Below are positions 24,092-37,336 of a stretch of DNA of 64,000 nucleotides, piece after piece; the stretch's first letter is position 1; each line of letters starts with the position of its first letter. The notes beneath the pieces are model-generated. The model was not told the DNA's origin. It ran no database searches and worked only from the letters and a program-made list of their open reading frames with translations. Location: positions 62,001-126,000 of the forward strand of contig JAODTK010005550.1 in the NCBI GenBank assembly GCA_026419785.1, in the 5' to 3' direction. The translations under genes were made by a program, and so were the position numbers. The DNA comes from Sclerodactyla briareus. Its lineage: Eukaryota; Echinodermata; Holothuroidea; Dendrochirotida; Sclerodactylidae.

Positions 24092-25269
24092 TCGGAGGAA
24101 AATCCTGAAATTTTCGCGGGGTGGAGGTTGATGGCTACCCTGGAATCAATTCTGTATTGTGTTGCAAGGAATATGAGGACAAATGTGTGTGGTTGGTATC
24201 TCTCAAGTTTTTGTATGTTTTCAAGTCCTCCCCTTTTATTGATTTCAGTCACTTTAGGTTTGGGGCTTGGGCAATGCTCAGGTGCCCACGCACAGTACAT
24301 ACCCAGTGTGTGCTTCTGATATGTATTGGTGCTGCTTGTAATACTACTTATCTGATGCATTGAGAATTGTTAACAGAGGCCTACCATCTAGGGGTGGTGC
24401 AAGCGGGCAATCCAAACGGGGACGCCAACATTGGTAGGGTTAACGCTAATGGCTGCAATGACATTGATTACTGTTGGGGTAAAATCAATTGAAACGGACT
24501 TACCTGTGATCTTATCTCCACCCACCCCCTCCTTTCAACCCATTCGATTTCCTTACCATGCATCCAATGCATTCGATCATCTGTTCTCTTTGAATTGTCA
24601 ACTGGCAGAATATGCACCAAACATTCATACTTTGTCATTCCGAAAGATCCAGAATATCTTGGTTCAGTGTATAGCATTCAGCACTGCTGCCCTCAAACTG
24701 TAAAATGCATAACCCCTGGGAATCGAGACCAGTCACTGTTCACTCTTTGGATCGCAATAATAATTTGTTTCATTTCCATTTTGATTGTTAAGTGCTTTAA
24801 TCAGTCTTGCTGGATTCCTTACTAGCTGGGCAGGTCATGAAAGGCCTGTTAATCTTCTGCCATTCTCAAAACACAGTTGAAGACATGCACAAGCGAATTT
24901 ATATCTATTGAAATTCATCTTAACTAATGGCACATTAGGAGATAGCCAGAACATTAATGTGGGCTGATTCAGCACACCTAGCACCAAGTAATTTGTAAAG
25001 TACCAGCTCTGACTTCTGTGAGATTTCAGTTGACTGGTTCGCAACTTCGCATGATGTCAAGTGCAGTACAAGGGAAGAATGATAGAATGGTATCAGTGAC
25101 ACTTTGCAAGCGTGATAATCCGGGTGTTAAATGGCAGCAGTCAACAGACGTTTTTTCCCTGGTGGCTGTAAGTGCAGTTGCGATGGGCGAGGTCTTTGTG
25201 TCACATCATGGTTCCGCTGTACTGGCAATGGACTCTTGGGGTTTTAATGGGTTTGAACGGGTAATGCTC
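24092..25269. other. upstream flank of the bHLH gene
   Basis: An AAAATTTCAG acceptor-like site on the - strand lies just before the bHLH start, so an upstream noncoding exon is possible. No other coding motif recognised. Confidence 0.3.
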
Positions 25270-25440
25270 ATAAGTCTTGTCTGTCGGTGTGAGCAGTCAC
25301 GTTGTGAATTGAAATTCCAATCCTCAAGGTTCTGAGAAAGTGGTCAGGGACCTGGAGTCACCGATAGGTCCTTTCAGATGGGGATGTGAATTGTGAAATG
25401 GCGGTCCCGGGACGGCAGTTGCCACTGCCTTGAATCTGAG
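25270..25440 (+). repeat. dispersed repeat, forward copy
   Basis: Matches the - strand of about 62000-62160: tgtcggtgtgagcagtcacg, gttctgagaaagtggtc, acctggagtcac, gatggggatgtgaa and aatggcggtc occur in the same order. A short piece is at 4977-4996. Confidence 0.65.
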
Positions 25441-28400
25441 CACTAGGCAAGAAGAGGAGGGGAGGTACCACCGTGCTTCACTAAAATAATACAGCCAGGG
25501 TTCCTAGATGAGAGCCTTAATTGGCTACCTGAACCCGTTAGAATCAAATCAAATCACCGTGTAATGTGTAGGCCATTGTTCGATCAGCACACCAATATGT
25601 TTATTGTGTTTTTTCTGTGGAACATTGTAGCTGTTGTAAAGGAATGGGTAACAACAATGCCTGTCAATTGATAAACCCACTCATACCCCTTCCCCGCTAA
25701 TCACGGTTTGGGCAGGGCTTTTCGTGGATTTCCTTTCTTACAACCATACTGGAAAGTACGACCTCTCACACAGGATCTTTGGCGTAGGAATGTATTTACA
25801 ATCATTTTCAATAAATTTGACAATAAATTTGTTGTACAGCGGATACATTATGCCACAGGAGGAAAGCCACAAAACAGCAAGTTGGCGTGGGCGGCTCAAG
25901 CTCAAATAGTGTGGCAGGCGAATACCAACAGAGCCCTCTTGGAAATTTCTTTGGCGTTATAGTTGAAAGTTACTTTCCGGAATGGTCAATATATTAGACT
26001 CCCTAGCATACCCCGAACAATTCCATAGCGGTGTTTGGTAGGGACAGGCAATGATCAAAATTATATTCCCAGCCACGTCCCTACAACTGACTGGCCTGGC
26101 TTTGCGTTCCTGCTGCTGTATACATTTTTTTCCAAAAAAAAATGGCTCTTTACAGAGGCTGCATATGGAATCAATATCTAAAGTATATAAACCCTCCCCC
26201 CAAAAAAACGCAGATACCGGCATCAGGGTAGGATATTTTGCCTCACTGGTGTGGCTCTTTTCATTTGTCTTCAAAAAAAGCCCCTGTGGAAGAGGCTTGG
26301 GGCTCTTTTGACCCACACGGGGGTCTTTTCAAATGGAAGATGCAAGGAAAAAATTTACCCTGGGGATGGTACGGAAAGCAATGCCCTGTCTAATCTCAAT
26401 CACTTATTGTGCTATGCTAGACTATCTACAATATGACAGGAAGAGTAAATAAAAAATGTGCAACCAATGATATACTGTACAGATATTCGTTCTTGCCCCG
26501 ATATCTTCATGTTCTCCCATTCTAAGACAGTATAGGCCAGTGTCTACGCCCCCCTCACAATATTTCAAACAGGTTTTTTCTCACAATGTAGGCGGGGGGG
26601 GGGGGGGTTCTCAGAAATACCGTCAGTGGAATTGGTAGTATCTGCATACCTCAAAAAATCGCCAACATTGCTTATGTTTTTAAACAATAGGAAGGGTGGT
26701 GTGCTAAGGGGTTACGATTTCCCCCCTTGGCCCAAGTTCGTCTCCTGACTCCCTCTCTCCAATCAGACGATTGCAAACTATTGCTGGACAAGTACACTGT
26801 ATAGCTAGGCAGTGGTAGGCCTACATGGAGTAGATGCCACCCCATGCCATACAGTTCCTGCTCCCATCCAGAACTACATGACTGTCGCTGTATAATAGTG
26901 CCTGACATAAAAACAATGTCATGATCGTTACGTGCCTTGAAGTGTGTGTTTACGCTATCGTGAGGAAAGAAATCTGCAGTCAACGCAAATGAAGTATACA
27001 AATTCGCAGAACTGGTACTATAGTTTCGCGACGATTGATAACGGATACGCGGATTTGGCACGATATTCTTGGAATTTTCTGAGAGATGTCATAATTATGT
27101 GAACAATGGCAATCAGCAAATAGGGGACTTATGATTTACAATTTGAAATGGCTAATTTAGTGTTTTTGAGAGACCCATTCAGCACTAGACAGGCGATTTT
27201 ACATAACATTCGTTTTTATGTTCGCCCACGTAATTTTTTCAGAGGCAATTTGGGAAAATTGGGGGCGATGAAACGCACGTCGCCCCCGCTATTTCCGACC
27301 CTGACCGGCATAGTGAACTGAAGTTGACCCCGGTCCTAGAGCAAATAAGGGGAGTACAGTACCATCGCCACCACACTTCGTAGAATGCTATTCAAAAACT
27401 ACAAAGATTATGATTTCCTTGCAAAATATGAATGTTAGAATCCTGCCAGAAGAAAACATTTTTTTTTCTTCTTTTTCGGGCCAATCATTGGATCGGGCCT
27501 TACGTCAGCGCGTCTACGCAATGTGGTTAATGTTATTTGTTGCACACTGAAGGGCTTAGACTAGACTTTTAATGCCGGATTACTCACTTTTTGTAAGCGC
27601 GTGTTGCAAAATTAGGCACAGTTCACAAAATATTGATTGAAAACATTGAAGCGGTTTGTGAACTGAAGAACTGATACATAAAAGTGATCTGTGAAAAGTT
27701 GAAAAAACGGGTATTAGTCCCATTGAGTTTGTACAGAGATTTAAACCCACTGACATCTGTGGCCGGATGTGCGTCGACAAATTCAAATTTGGCTATTTGT
27801 GGACGTTACTTCGTTCTTTAGCGCGTTCTCAGATCCAGGGAAATTCTCTCAGAAAATCATTCTACTGATATGTATTAGGGAACTTGAGACAAATATTAAC
27901 TAGATTGAATAATCTTGTAGTCAATTAGAATTTCTGCATTTTTATGTGAAGTAGAATAACAAGAACAAACCCTGGAGGTTTGGTGGCCGATACCCTCACA
28001 AATGAGTGACAATTGAAATATCATGATTTTTCTGGCCTGCTTCATGGACTGCTAACACATAGTCAGGGAAGTAGCTACGATGGTCGGTGCTGGTTGGTGG
28101 TAGCCAGCATTCAGTCTCACCAAACCCCGCACTCAAGCAAATTCAGTCTTGCCAACCAGCACTGAAATAATCAATTCATCACTTACCCTCAAAAAACAAC
28201 AGTCAAATGCTTCACTGCTGTTATTATTGCGCCGATAGTTTGTATGTGTGTATATGCAAAATAGAACATTGTAGGGCACTTAAAATTCGGGCTAGCTACA
28301 TCCCTGCACATAGGCTAGTAGTAGTACTGTAGGCCTAATGGAGTTTCGCACGTTGACCTATTATGAAGGCCTAGCTAGTCCCTTGCCCAGTCCTCCTTGT

Positions 28401-29616
28401 ACGGTACGCTTCCCAACTAAAAATAGGACTAGGAGGCACGAAATAAAACAATCCTGGTTTACGGACTAAGCTAGGCCTATGATTATGAATAAACAACAAC
28501 ATCGGATACATACATAGCTTCCTTCAGTGATCAACTACGTTATGCCTTAGTCACGCTCAGGCTTAGGGTAGACGTCAACTCTAATCTCATGTTTGATACG
28601 GAATGTTGAAATACGTATGATAAGAATGCGACAAGCCTCTTCGGCAAGCATCTGATCAACAATCAAAGAAATTGAAAATACCGAACCACACTCGGGTAGT
28701 CTGCATGGATTGTGACGGTTGCCTAAGGAATCATCAATTAAAAATTAGTTGAAAACAAATTTGATTCTGTTATAATCTGGAAAAAAAAGGATACTCGACA
28801 CACATATTTGATGAAACCACTCTTTGGAGGGAAAATGAAACCATTTCGAAAAAGTTAATGGGAATGTGTTGATTCTTTCAAATAAGAAATGGAAAGTTAA
28901 AATTCCAGTTACATTCGGTTAACCCAATTGTTCAACATTCGCATAAACTGCTACAACAGTAAAACAGTGCGAATCTGGACCCATTGGCGACTCATATTTC
29001 GTTGATTACATGTTTTGAGGCATTGGTCGTCTAGTGGCAAAATTGGCGAAAAATCGACGGCGACATTCTGCATGTAGTCATGATAAAAAAAATCGTCCAG
29101 TGCATCTCGAAGTTCATTCGATGTATGTGGTAACGACAAATGATATTCAATGTGGAATTTGTACGCTATACTGCAAGCCGTTTTTATTTCCTTACCAACG
29201 CAAAGGATCGATGCAGTCATGTCTGTGTGTGGGTGTGTATACATGTGTATATGTGTGACACTCCTTGTCAGAGCGATATCTAACGAACGGGTATCAAGCT
29301 AAAATTAGGTTTATTGAAAGTGGGGTGCCTCACGTGCGAGAGGGATAAACTTATGTTTTTAGTGCCAGTTCAAGGTTATTCACGATCATGACAGGTCCAA
29401 AAACGTGCAGGCATGATATCTACTCAGGCAAGTATCTATTCATTATTAGGTATGTGGTTTTGGCACATATGGTGAGGATGGACTCTATGGTTTTGGTTGT
29501 CAGGTCAAGGTCATTGAGGTCACCATAGTGCAATCCTTCCTATATGCTTGGCAACGAAAACTTTCAGAGCCCATGTTGTAATGGAAAAGTTTGTTCGTCT
29601 AGTTGAACTACATCTG
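25441..29616. other. 4-kb stretch without a recognised gene
   Basis: A G14 run is at 26594-26607. A 129-codon open frame on the - strand (27061-26672, GTG start) is Ser-rich and shows no domain. Near 29250-29540 there is a TG tract followed by a phrase with gagcgatatctaacgaacgg and gacctc/ggtcaaggtcattgaggtcac that looks like a dispersed repeat. Confidence 0.4.
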
Positions 29617-30066
29617 ATGACCCTACAAACAAAAAAACGTTTTAACAAGGTAATTTTAACATTTTTCGCTGATTGTTTCGGAAAACGTTTTTTGTTGAGT
29701 AACACGAAGGTTGGAGAATGAGAATGTTTCAGAACCGTTTTCACAAAAACGTTTTTTGAAGAAAGTTTTGAAAACATTTCCACAAATTCTGAAAGGGTTC
29801 TAAAAGGTTTTGGTGGCAAAAGTTACGCCAAAACGGTATTTAAGTTACGCTAGTGTTGTCGAAGTATAGTATAGCATCGTTTCGTCCTAGGTTTGCTATT
29901 AACTCCTAAATGTGAAAAGTAAAACTGAAAAGTTCTAGAATATTTTCTCAAAACATTTTGGGCGATGGTATTATGTGGAAACGTTTATAATTCGTGTTAC
30001 TCAACATTAAAACGTTTCAAAAACATGTTATGAAAAATGTTTCGAAAACGTTTCATGTTTGCTGGG
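29617..30066. mobile_element. MITE with CAGCAAACA-type ends
   Basis: The right end catgtttgctggga is the complement of a CAGCAAACATGAAACGTTTT end; the left end, ctacaaacaaaaaaacgtttt, is a diverged partner. Inner inverted phrases include gttgagtaacacgaa against ttcgtgttactcaac and gaaaacgttt against aaacgttttc. Noncoding. Confidence 0.65.
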
Positions 30067-31680
30067 AAGTTACTTAAATTTGGACCCTTAATTTTACCTT
30101 GACTTCATTTGACCTGATGAACGTTGGACCTACGGTCGGTAATTTTTGTGACGACCAGACTCGTTTTGTTGAAACAAACCAAATAAGTCAATTGCATGAC
30201 GTCGAGAATACTGCTATCACACGCTATTTCCGGCTGGTCCTCGGGAGGGTAAACAGCCTCTTAAAAATAGGCAACCTAGTGATGAATTTCAAATTATCTT
30301 CGCAACGAATCATTTCAGGGGTTGGCTAATGGCGAACTTTGGTTCGTCTGTGCAAAAATGGCAAATTTTTTGTTTTTCTGGGTGACCTACTTTTACTTCC
30401 TTTGACTATGACCAAACGACAGTGACCTTCTGGGTCATTATGTTCTTCGTAACGACAGGACTCGTCGATGTTGCAACAACCAATGGTCAATTAAATGGCG
30501 ATACGAAACATCCACCCATGCTAATCTCCAGTATGTTTTTCTTTTTTTGTAACCCTGATAAAACTTCATGTTCGAATTGACTTTCGGAACTGAAACATGT
30601 CAGCGAATAGACGTAAAGGAAGTTATGTTCGTCTGTTGACTATCATACGCATGGTGCGGTCTTGTTCATCGTGACGTCAATGCAAACATCGTCGTCGTCT
30701 TTTCGCCACTTGTCAACTAACGATTACAAGCCGATTCAACTTGAGTCACCCACGGATGTCATAACAATCAACTGGAAGTTGGATACGCTTTGTACTGAAA
30801 AAAAAGTGCCGCCCCACGAGGATAGCATGCATGTGTATTGCGCAAGATCGAGAAGATCCAATCATGCAATGATGGATGATGTCTATACCTGCACAATCCT
30901 GCAAAAACAATTTGTTGCTATGAAATTCACATTTCACTTCGAAGCATTTAGTGGATGGGAGGATTGCTGTAGTGGGTTGGAAGGTTGTGATGGTTACTTT
31001 GTGAGAGAAAGATAAACATAAGTTCTGCTAAATGTTGATTATTCAAGAATACAAACAAGGAAATGCATAACATAATTCCCGGGTGTCCAAGTGTGAACGT
31101 CCATACGTTAATGCACAATTGGGATTTTTCCCCAATTCTCTGCATATTGGACCAAACTTGAAGGCCAATATTCCACATAGGAACATCGTATTGAAATGGG
31201 GTTTGGACCTATATGTATACAGTTTTCTATTCTCAACGCTACACCCCTGTTGTATCAAGCATGTCTTTAAGATGTCTCGGTGAGAGCGTGCACGGATCAT
31301 CTGATCATATGACACTTACACTAGTAGCGTTGAGGACAGTTCTGTTACTTCGCTGATCAAAAGGCAGAGCCACTGGGGTCGGGGGTGGGGGGAGGGTGAG
31401 ACTCTCGCTTTAAGAGTGCCTCCACGTGTTTCGCTCACCCAAAAATGCTCAACTTGCGTTTCACCCTTCCCCCAATTGAGGAAGGTGGTTCCGCAGTGCG
31501 CTGAATCGTGCGCTGAATACACCTCACACGCGTTAAGTAAGTGTTGCCAAGGGGGGTTGAGGAATGAATGCAACCACGAGGCTGGCCCATTGGGCATACA
31601 GGTTTGGCAGGACAATAAGCAAAGCCATCCTTCCACTAACCTTAAGTGCACTTCAGGAAGCGCAGGGGTACCGGTGGGGG
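30067..31680. other. no gene recognised; two loose repeats
   Basis: Phrases near 30145-30185 (gacgaccagactcg..gttgaaacaa) and 30452-30482 (acgacaggactcg..gttgcaacaa) suggest two diverged direct copies about 305 bp apart. A 117-codon open frame at 30662-31015 has no recognised motif. Confidence 0.35.
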
Positions 31681-31689
31681 TACCGGTTT

Positions 31690-32140
31690 ACATTTAATCC
31701 ACATAGTGTGAGCAGTGTTTTAACCTGTCTGTCAGAAGGTCCAGGGCACAATAAAACCTATTGTCCAGGGGAAGTTGATTTGTCTCATAACATCCTCGCC
31801 CTAGTTACATTAGTCCTGCCTCTGCAGGATGTTTACATTACATCTTGGTTCATTTATCTTGGTCCAATGCTTCTTGGAGCATTTTCTGTGGGAAGTGTGA
31901 GGAAGTGAGTTGTGGTGCATATACTTGCTGCTGGGCACTGATAGCAAAATATTAGGCCAAGTGGTCGACCATGTTCCAGTATTCCATGGGTGTATGACAG
32001 ATGTCAGTAGAGGTCAGTTAAATGGGGAACAACATTAATTGTGAAATGGCCGAAAACCTTGCGTGCAGTGTATTCGCCATGAGAATTTTGCTGTCCGCAG
32101 CTACAAAGACGTTCCGACTTGCACTTGTTATATAGTGCCA
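31690..32140 (+). repeat. dispersed repeat, copy 1
   Basis: Matches about 50830-51345: actgatagcaaaatat, catgttcca, gtgacag..gtcagta.aggtca, gcagtgtattcgcca and aagacgttc occur in the same order in both. No coding content recognised. Confidence 0.6.
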
Positions 32141-32600
32141 AATGGACTTGTTATAAGTCAAAGAAGGGGGGGCGGGGGAGACTATGTAAATATGTTGAGG
32201 GTATTGTTTTACAAAGAAAACATGTCTTTGTATCTTGTTGGGGAGTGCACTGCTCTTGATTAAGCCAACCCAGTGGGTTCTAGTGCATTCCTTCTATATT
32301 TTATTCTTCCTAATTATATCTCCGCAACACTGTGATGTGTTCGGAGATATTTGTTTTAGGGGGGTAGCCGCCGCCGCCGGAAACTTTAGGCGTTAGCGCA
32401 TACCTCTCTCTACGCTTTATCCGAGATCCGATCTGAAAAAAAAATTGGCACACATTTCAGTCCTAGAACATTTTCGGGTGAAATGACAGAGGTCAAATGG
32501 ACATAAACTTCGAGGGTACTTTATTCAAACGGAGGGCAACAAAGGCCTATTTGCGGGGGGATTTACACGTCGGCGTTACCCGCCTGCACATATTTAGTTA
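32120..32600 (+). repeat. segmental duplication, unit 1
   Basis: The run from atatagtgccaaatggactt through a G tract, aaagaaaacatgtctt, tgctcttgat and the Helitron-like 5' end repeats at 32890 with a constant offset of about 772 bp. Confidence 0.8.
32319..32597 (+). mobile_element. Helitron-like element, 279-bp copy
   Basis: Starts A|TCTCCGCAACACTG, carries gccgccgccgg and taggcgttagcg, and ends with the acgtcggcg/cgcctgcaca hairpin region and TTAG where intact copies have CTAG. Confidence 0.6.
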
Positions 32601-32835
32601 TCTCGTTATTGTTTAATAAACTTCACTGTGGAAAAAAAAATAAAACGGAACCGAAAAACGAAAACCAACAACCCTACGTTTTCGCACGATGCCTCTTGCA
32701 ATTGCAAAGATCATACCATGTGTGTATTATCTCTTTGGAAATCATCCATTATCTTAGAAAGCATGGAGACACTCAACGATGAGATGGTCTTACATTGAAA
32801 ACATCAAAGTAGGTTGAACCTCATTATCAGTGTTA

Positions 32836-32890
32836 TCTATAATAACCGCACCACTGTAAGTGTTCGGGATATATGCGTTTTGGGTTCCTT
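32836..32890 (+). mobile_element. Helitron-like 5' stump
   Basis: The phrase accactgtaagtgttcgggatatatg is the 5' hairpin of the family, but the sequence switches to the duplicated flank at once, so only the first 50 bases or so are present. Confidence 0.5.
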
Positions 32891-33715
32891 CCTTCTCACA
32901 TATAGTGCTCCAAATGGACTTTTTATAAGTACAAAGAAGGGGGGGGGGGGGGGGGACATGTATATATGTTGATGTTATTCTTTTGCAAAGAAACATGTTT
33001 TGGTATACTTGTTTTGGGAGTGTAATGCTCTTGATAAGCCCACCAGGGTTTCTAGTGCACTTACTTCACATTTTTATTCTAATAATTATATCTCGCACAC
33101 TGTAAGTGTTCGGGGGGGGTATTATGAGTTTTGGGGGGTGTGCCGCCGCCTCGGCATAAACTATTAACGGCCTTTATCCGATCGATCGAAACTTGGTACA
33201 CATGTCCGTCTAGCGAAATCTAGGATGAGTCGGAAAGTGGGCGTCACTGAATGTTTGCTGCCCTCTTATTTTGCAGGTTCTTGAACAAAAAACAGGGTTG
33301 GTCATAAATACATGAAATTTGGTGGGTGGGGACAAAAAATGGTCCTACTGAAAAACATGACGGTGATTTCAAGGGCAACGGAGGTCACAATTTGTCGGTT
33401 TTGCAAAAAATACAGAGTTAGTTGATTAACATGAAACTCGATTGAGTGGACAAAAGTGGGTCCCGACAAAACATGACGGTAATTTCAACGGCCAACAGAG
33501 GTCAAATTTGCGTTTTGATCGAGATTTTTCTAACTTTGTAGATTCGAAAGAAACTTGGAGAGTGAAAACTACGGTAGTCTTGAACAACAGGTAGGGCACA
33601 AAGTCACCAGAGGTCAAATGGATATAAACTTCAATGTGCTTCCTTCAAACGAGGTCAACAAGGCCATTCCTGTGGGGATATACACGTCGGCGGTTCACCG
33701 CCTGCACTTGTCTAG
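32890..33715 (+). repeat. segmental duplication, unit 2
   Basis: Second copy of the 32120-32600 block with an expanded G17 run (32939-32955). It ends in a longer Helitron-like element than unit 1. Confidence 0.8.
33091..33715 (+). mobile_element. Helitron-like element, 625-bp copy
   Basis: Starts A|TCTCGCACACTGTAAGTGTT and ends GGCGGTTCACCGCC, CTTGT, CTAG|T. The middle has three units with gtcggtt/cgttttga, ggtcaa and catgacgg, as in the 503-bp copy. Confidence 0.65.
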
Positions 33716-35797
33716 TTTTATTATTGGTGACGTTAGCAGGGACTACGTGACTAGAAAGCATACGGGCCAATGGCAAAGTATGAACTCATCAACTCAAGTC
33801 TTAATACTACAACACAACCCGAGAGAAACGAAATGAAACAGATGTGGCGTTATTGGCGGATGAGACTACTCTGCATTTTACACGGAAATTTGGTATAAGC
33901 CTAATTGGTGAAGGCTGGTCAGCCGTCTTCCTGATTGTCCTAACGGTCTTAACCAATTGCAACAATAATTGCCCTAGCGGTTATTCATCGATGACACTAG
34001 TGTCCTTCAATCAATGAGGAGGATTATCTATTCAATGCCTGGCCTGCCTAAACAACGGAATGACATGTAGCTATCAGTGGTACGCCAGGGCAGAGTGGCC
34101 TACACCGTGCTGATCTCCCCAAACGCGCGCTTACGGAGGTTGTACCGGAAATATGAAGAAGCTATTGTTGTACTATCCGGGTCCTGGTTTACAGGAATTG
34201 TTTTTGTGAAACGAAGTACGAATGGAGATATTCGTTAATGTGTTTTATTTCGTTTTTTTTTTTTCGTTGGATGAATATCAACTGGAATAATATTATATAT
34301 ATACCTATTTCACCGTTTTTTTGGAACTCAAGCATACACCATCGAATACGCAAAATAATAATTGGAAGAACTATACCTGCCTAGGACACACAAACATACA
34401 TGATCAGTTTACTGACATACAATCCAATTCAGGAAGACCGAGCGTCCGCAATTGGATACTGGATTCAGTGTGAGGAAAGGAAGTTATAAATTGAACGATC
34501 AAACAAAATGTACAGTGTTCAATTTATTGCAATGCATTCAAACGGTATCGAGGGAACAGGCCTATGGACAAGTTGAAAACTGGTGTGCCTACTGTACCTT
34601 CACCTTTATTCAGCATGGAAGTGGAAGGGTGAACACTAATCGTCGAAACGCGGTGAACTGGTTGCAACCGATAACAATAGTTCTGTTTATACAAATATGT
34701 ATTTTTCAAAGGACGCATCGAAACTTGAAAATTTCAGATAAATAGTGGAAAACTCACGCCCAAATGAAGTAGGCCCTATGACTCTCTCAGACTGCCTCTG
34801 TATGATACAGCCATCGCTGGGAAGTTCTGTCATGTCAAATCTTTTGAGAACGAATTAACAGCGATTTTTCAGTGAATTTACATCGGTTAGGCTACATTTG
34901 TTTTGACTGTGACCATTGTCCAATCTGCCAGCCTAGGTCTAACTGATGGGGTTAATTGTTGTGGACCAGTCTCCAGTAGACCTTTTCCTAGCCAGCAGGA
35001 TAATTTATCTGATGATGCCGCGCGCCTCAACTGAGTATAGTAGTAAATCTCTTCAGATCTACATCTCAATTAATCACGAGAAGACTTTGATTATACTACC
35101 CGCGACGGGTTGAATGGTGGAGTGATAAGCTACTGCGCCTCAAGAGATATAACCATTAAAACTTCGGAAGTGTGGATTGAGGGCCGCTGATGATCATTAA
35201 CCTATATGTTCTACACGGAGACTACGTAACCGTGTTTTGATTTTGCCCGCAACATGACGTCGCTTAAATAACGTACAGTAGGCCCGAGATAAGCGCATAT
35301 GGATTTCACCGGTGACAGGAAATGCGGTATTCGTATTACGTAATGACTGCGTAACTGAGACGGCCGCTATAAAATCTTGACTGGCGGTCAATGGTCATAA
35401 ACCGGAGAACTTCCGCAGCCAGGTGTGAACCAAGTTCTTTTATGCATGGCTATTGACTTGAGACAGTTATGGTACAGAGCCTCAGCCTCACATCAATATA
35501 GCAGTAAAGTAACTTATTGAACAATATTGTTTATTCATGACTCTAACGCGAATTAAACGAAAGCCAAAAAAAAAAAAAAAAAAAAAACTTCAGTAACATT
35601 CATTGACATTATTTTGGTATTCATAGCGAACAAGAAGTTTGTGGAATATGGTGTCTTCTTGGAAAACCTTCTATTGCATCATGCTCAAGAATGGACACGG
35701 CGCGAAATTTATCACTGACAGAAAGAATGATCACATATAGATGGTAAAGATATAATCGTATTACGAAAGTGCTCGGTAGACTACCGAGATCGAAGAA
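33716..35797. other. upstream flank of the first receptor
   Basis: A22 run at 35566-35587. A 97-codon open frame at 34452-34745 shows no domain. Promoter elements cannot be assigned. Confidence 0.4.
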
Positions 35798-36786
35798 ATG
35801 GAGACCTCTACGGAAATGTTAACCACAACAGCTGATCCTTTTGGGGTTGAAATATCAGACAATGAGAGGATCGGAGCCATATTATACTAGTCTTCACCTG
35901 TTCGCAGTCGTGGAGTTGGGAACATCTTATCCCTCCTGTGGCTCTGAGAATCATCTCAAATCGCATGAAAGTTTCGGATTTACTGATAGCCCTACTGACT
36001 TTGAACGACCTGCTATGTCTCCTGTCCACCCACATCCTATCGTTCATATGTACGCTGTACCGTCGGTGGATAGGCTCCCACTTCACGTGCGCGCTGCAGT
36101 ACTACCTCGCGTGGTCGTCCCTGAAGATGTCCTATCTGATCCTGATACTGATGACAATAGACAGGTACAATCGCTCTCGTGAAACCGATCTACTACAGGA
36201 CGTCTTGGAAAACCGATGAGACTGACCATCGGGTTTCTGTTCTGTTTCCTCTTCAGCTTCGGGAGCACCCTCATCACTCCGCTCCTACAGTGGGAGAGTA
36301 TATCTCTCGTGAGAGGCTGGTACGTTTGTTTGAACTCCCCTGGTCGTCAGACGATCCCTACGACTCCTCCATCCTCCTGGTCAACGGGTCCTTTCTTCGT
36401 ACTAGGACTCGTCTTCACGAACTTCTGTTCGGCTAGCATCGCCAGGGAACTCTTCATGACAAAGGGAAATAGGAAGAAATCCAGCGCCACTCATTTGGTA
36501 TTGACTGCGGCGTCGAAGTCGCCTTCGCCTAATGGACCGAATGAACGTATCACGAAGATGCTCAAGAGAGGAGATAAAGGATCTGAGATCACTGGGAGAT
36601 GGCGGGTCCACTCCAGTCACACCGAAGAGGAGACCACCGAGGAATCCAGAGAGACGGGTCGGTGTCGTAGTGTTGATACTGTCAGTCATCTTCGTGATAT
36701 CCTGGTCTCCATATCTGGTAATGTATACCGTAATAAAAAATATCAATTGGACATTTAACGGATTTCAATTAAAATATAGGGTTTAG
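35798..36786 (+). CDS. class A GPCR, prostanoid-receptor-like, TM1-TM6
   Basis: ATG at 35798 (gaagaaATGG) opens an N-terminus METSTEMLTTTADPFGVE. TM1 follows across two one-base frame changes (LHLFAVV, then VGNILSLL). TM2 is LLIALLTLNDLLCLL; TM3 begins after the conserved Cys (FTCALQYY) and ends IDRY (36157-36168). Another frame change leads to VKPIYYRT, then TM4 (36222-36290), loop 2 with RGWYVCLNSPG, TM5 (36384-36455, GPFFVLGLVFTNF), a long basic third loop and TM6 VVVLILSVIFVISWSPYLV (36658-36729). A donor-like GTAATG lies in TM6's end, the place of the conserved intron in prostanoid receptor genes. It is a plasma-membrane receptor for an unknown ligand. About four frame changes mean a recent pseudogene or sequence error. 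Family class A sure; subfamily tentative. Confidence 0.75.
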
Positions 36787-37336
36787 TGAACAAACACGAA
36801 GACAAGAGGAGAACAAGCGCCGGAATGTCAGGAATTTATCGGCATTCTTGGAAAAATTGAAACTATTCGTATTTCTTTTTCCCAAATTTCATATAACACA
36901 CGCAAACACACGCACACACACATATATACACGCACTAACAGACACCTCGAGTACACCTCACGATGCTGGACCATGCACCACCACACTGTTCCCTCAGCAA
37001 TAATTCTATCGTTCCACACATTGTTACTATGGCAACTCTGCTATTGCAACCTGAAACGTGAATTGAGGTAAATAGCAAACGACTACAAGATCACCGGGAC
37101 CGATGAGATGATAGCTATGTGGACCTCGGTTTGTTCGAGGAACCGACTTACACGCGGAGGTATACGACACCTTTGGGCACGAGAACGAATTTTCCCGCAG
37201 TCAATTTACATCTAGAAAAACAATGTCTTCAAACGTCACCCATTGCGTACAGAATGTACATTCGCGGCTGATACACTAATCAAATTTTAGAACTAGACAA
37301 GATTGTTCGCCTCAAAACCGCCAGAGCTCAGTGGTC
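36787..37336. other. no gene recognised; CA tract
   Basis: A CA-rich tract lies near 36897-36935. This may be intron of the receptor upstream, whose TM7 is not encoded here. Confidence 0.4.

Noticed and set aside
23879-24319. 146-codon + strand frame
   Set aside because: It lies antisense to the bHLH exon and its flank; the - strand carries the clear bHLH motifs.
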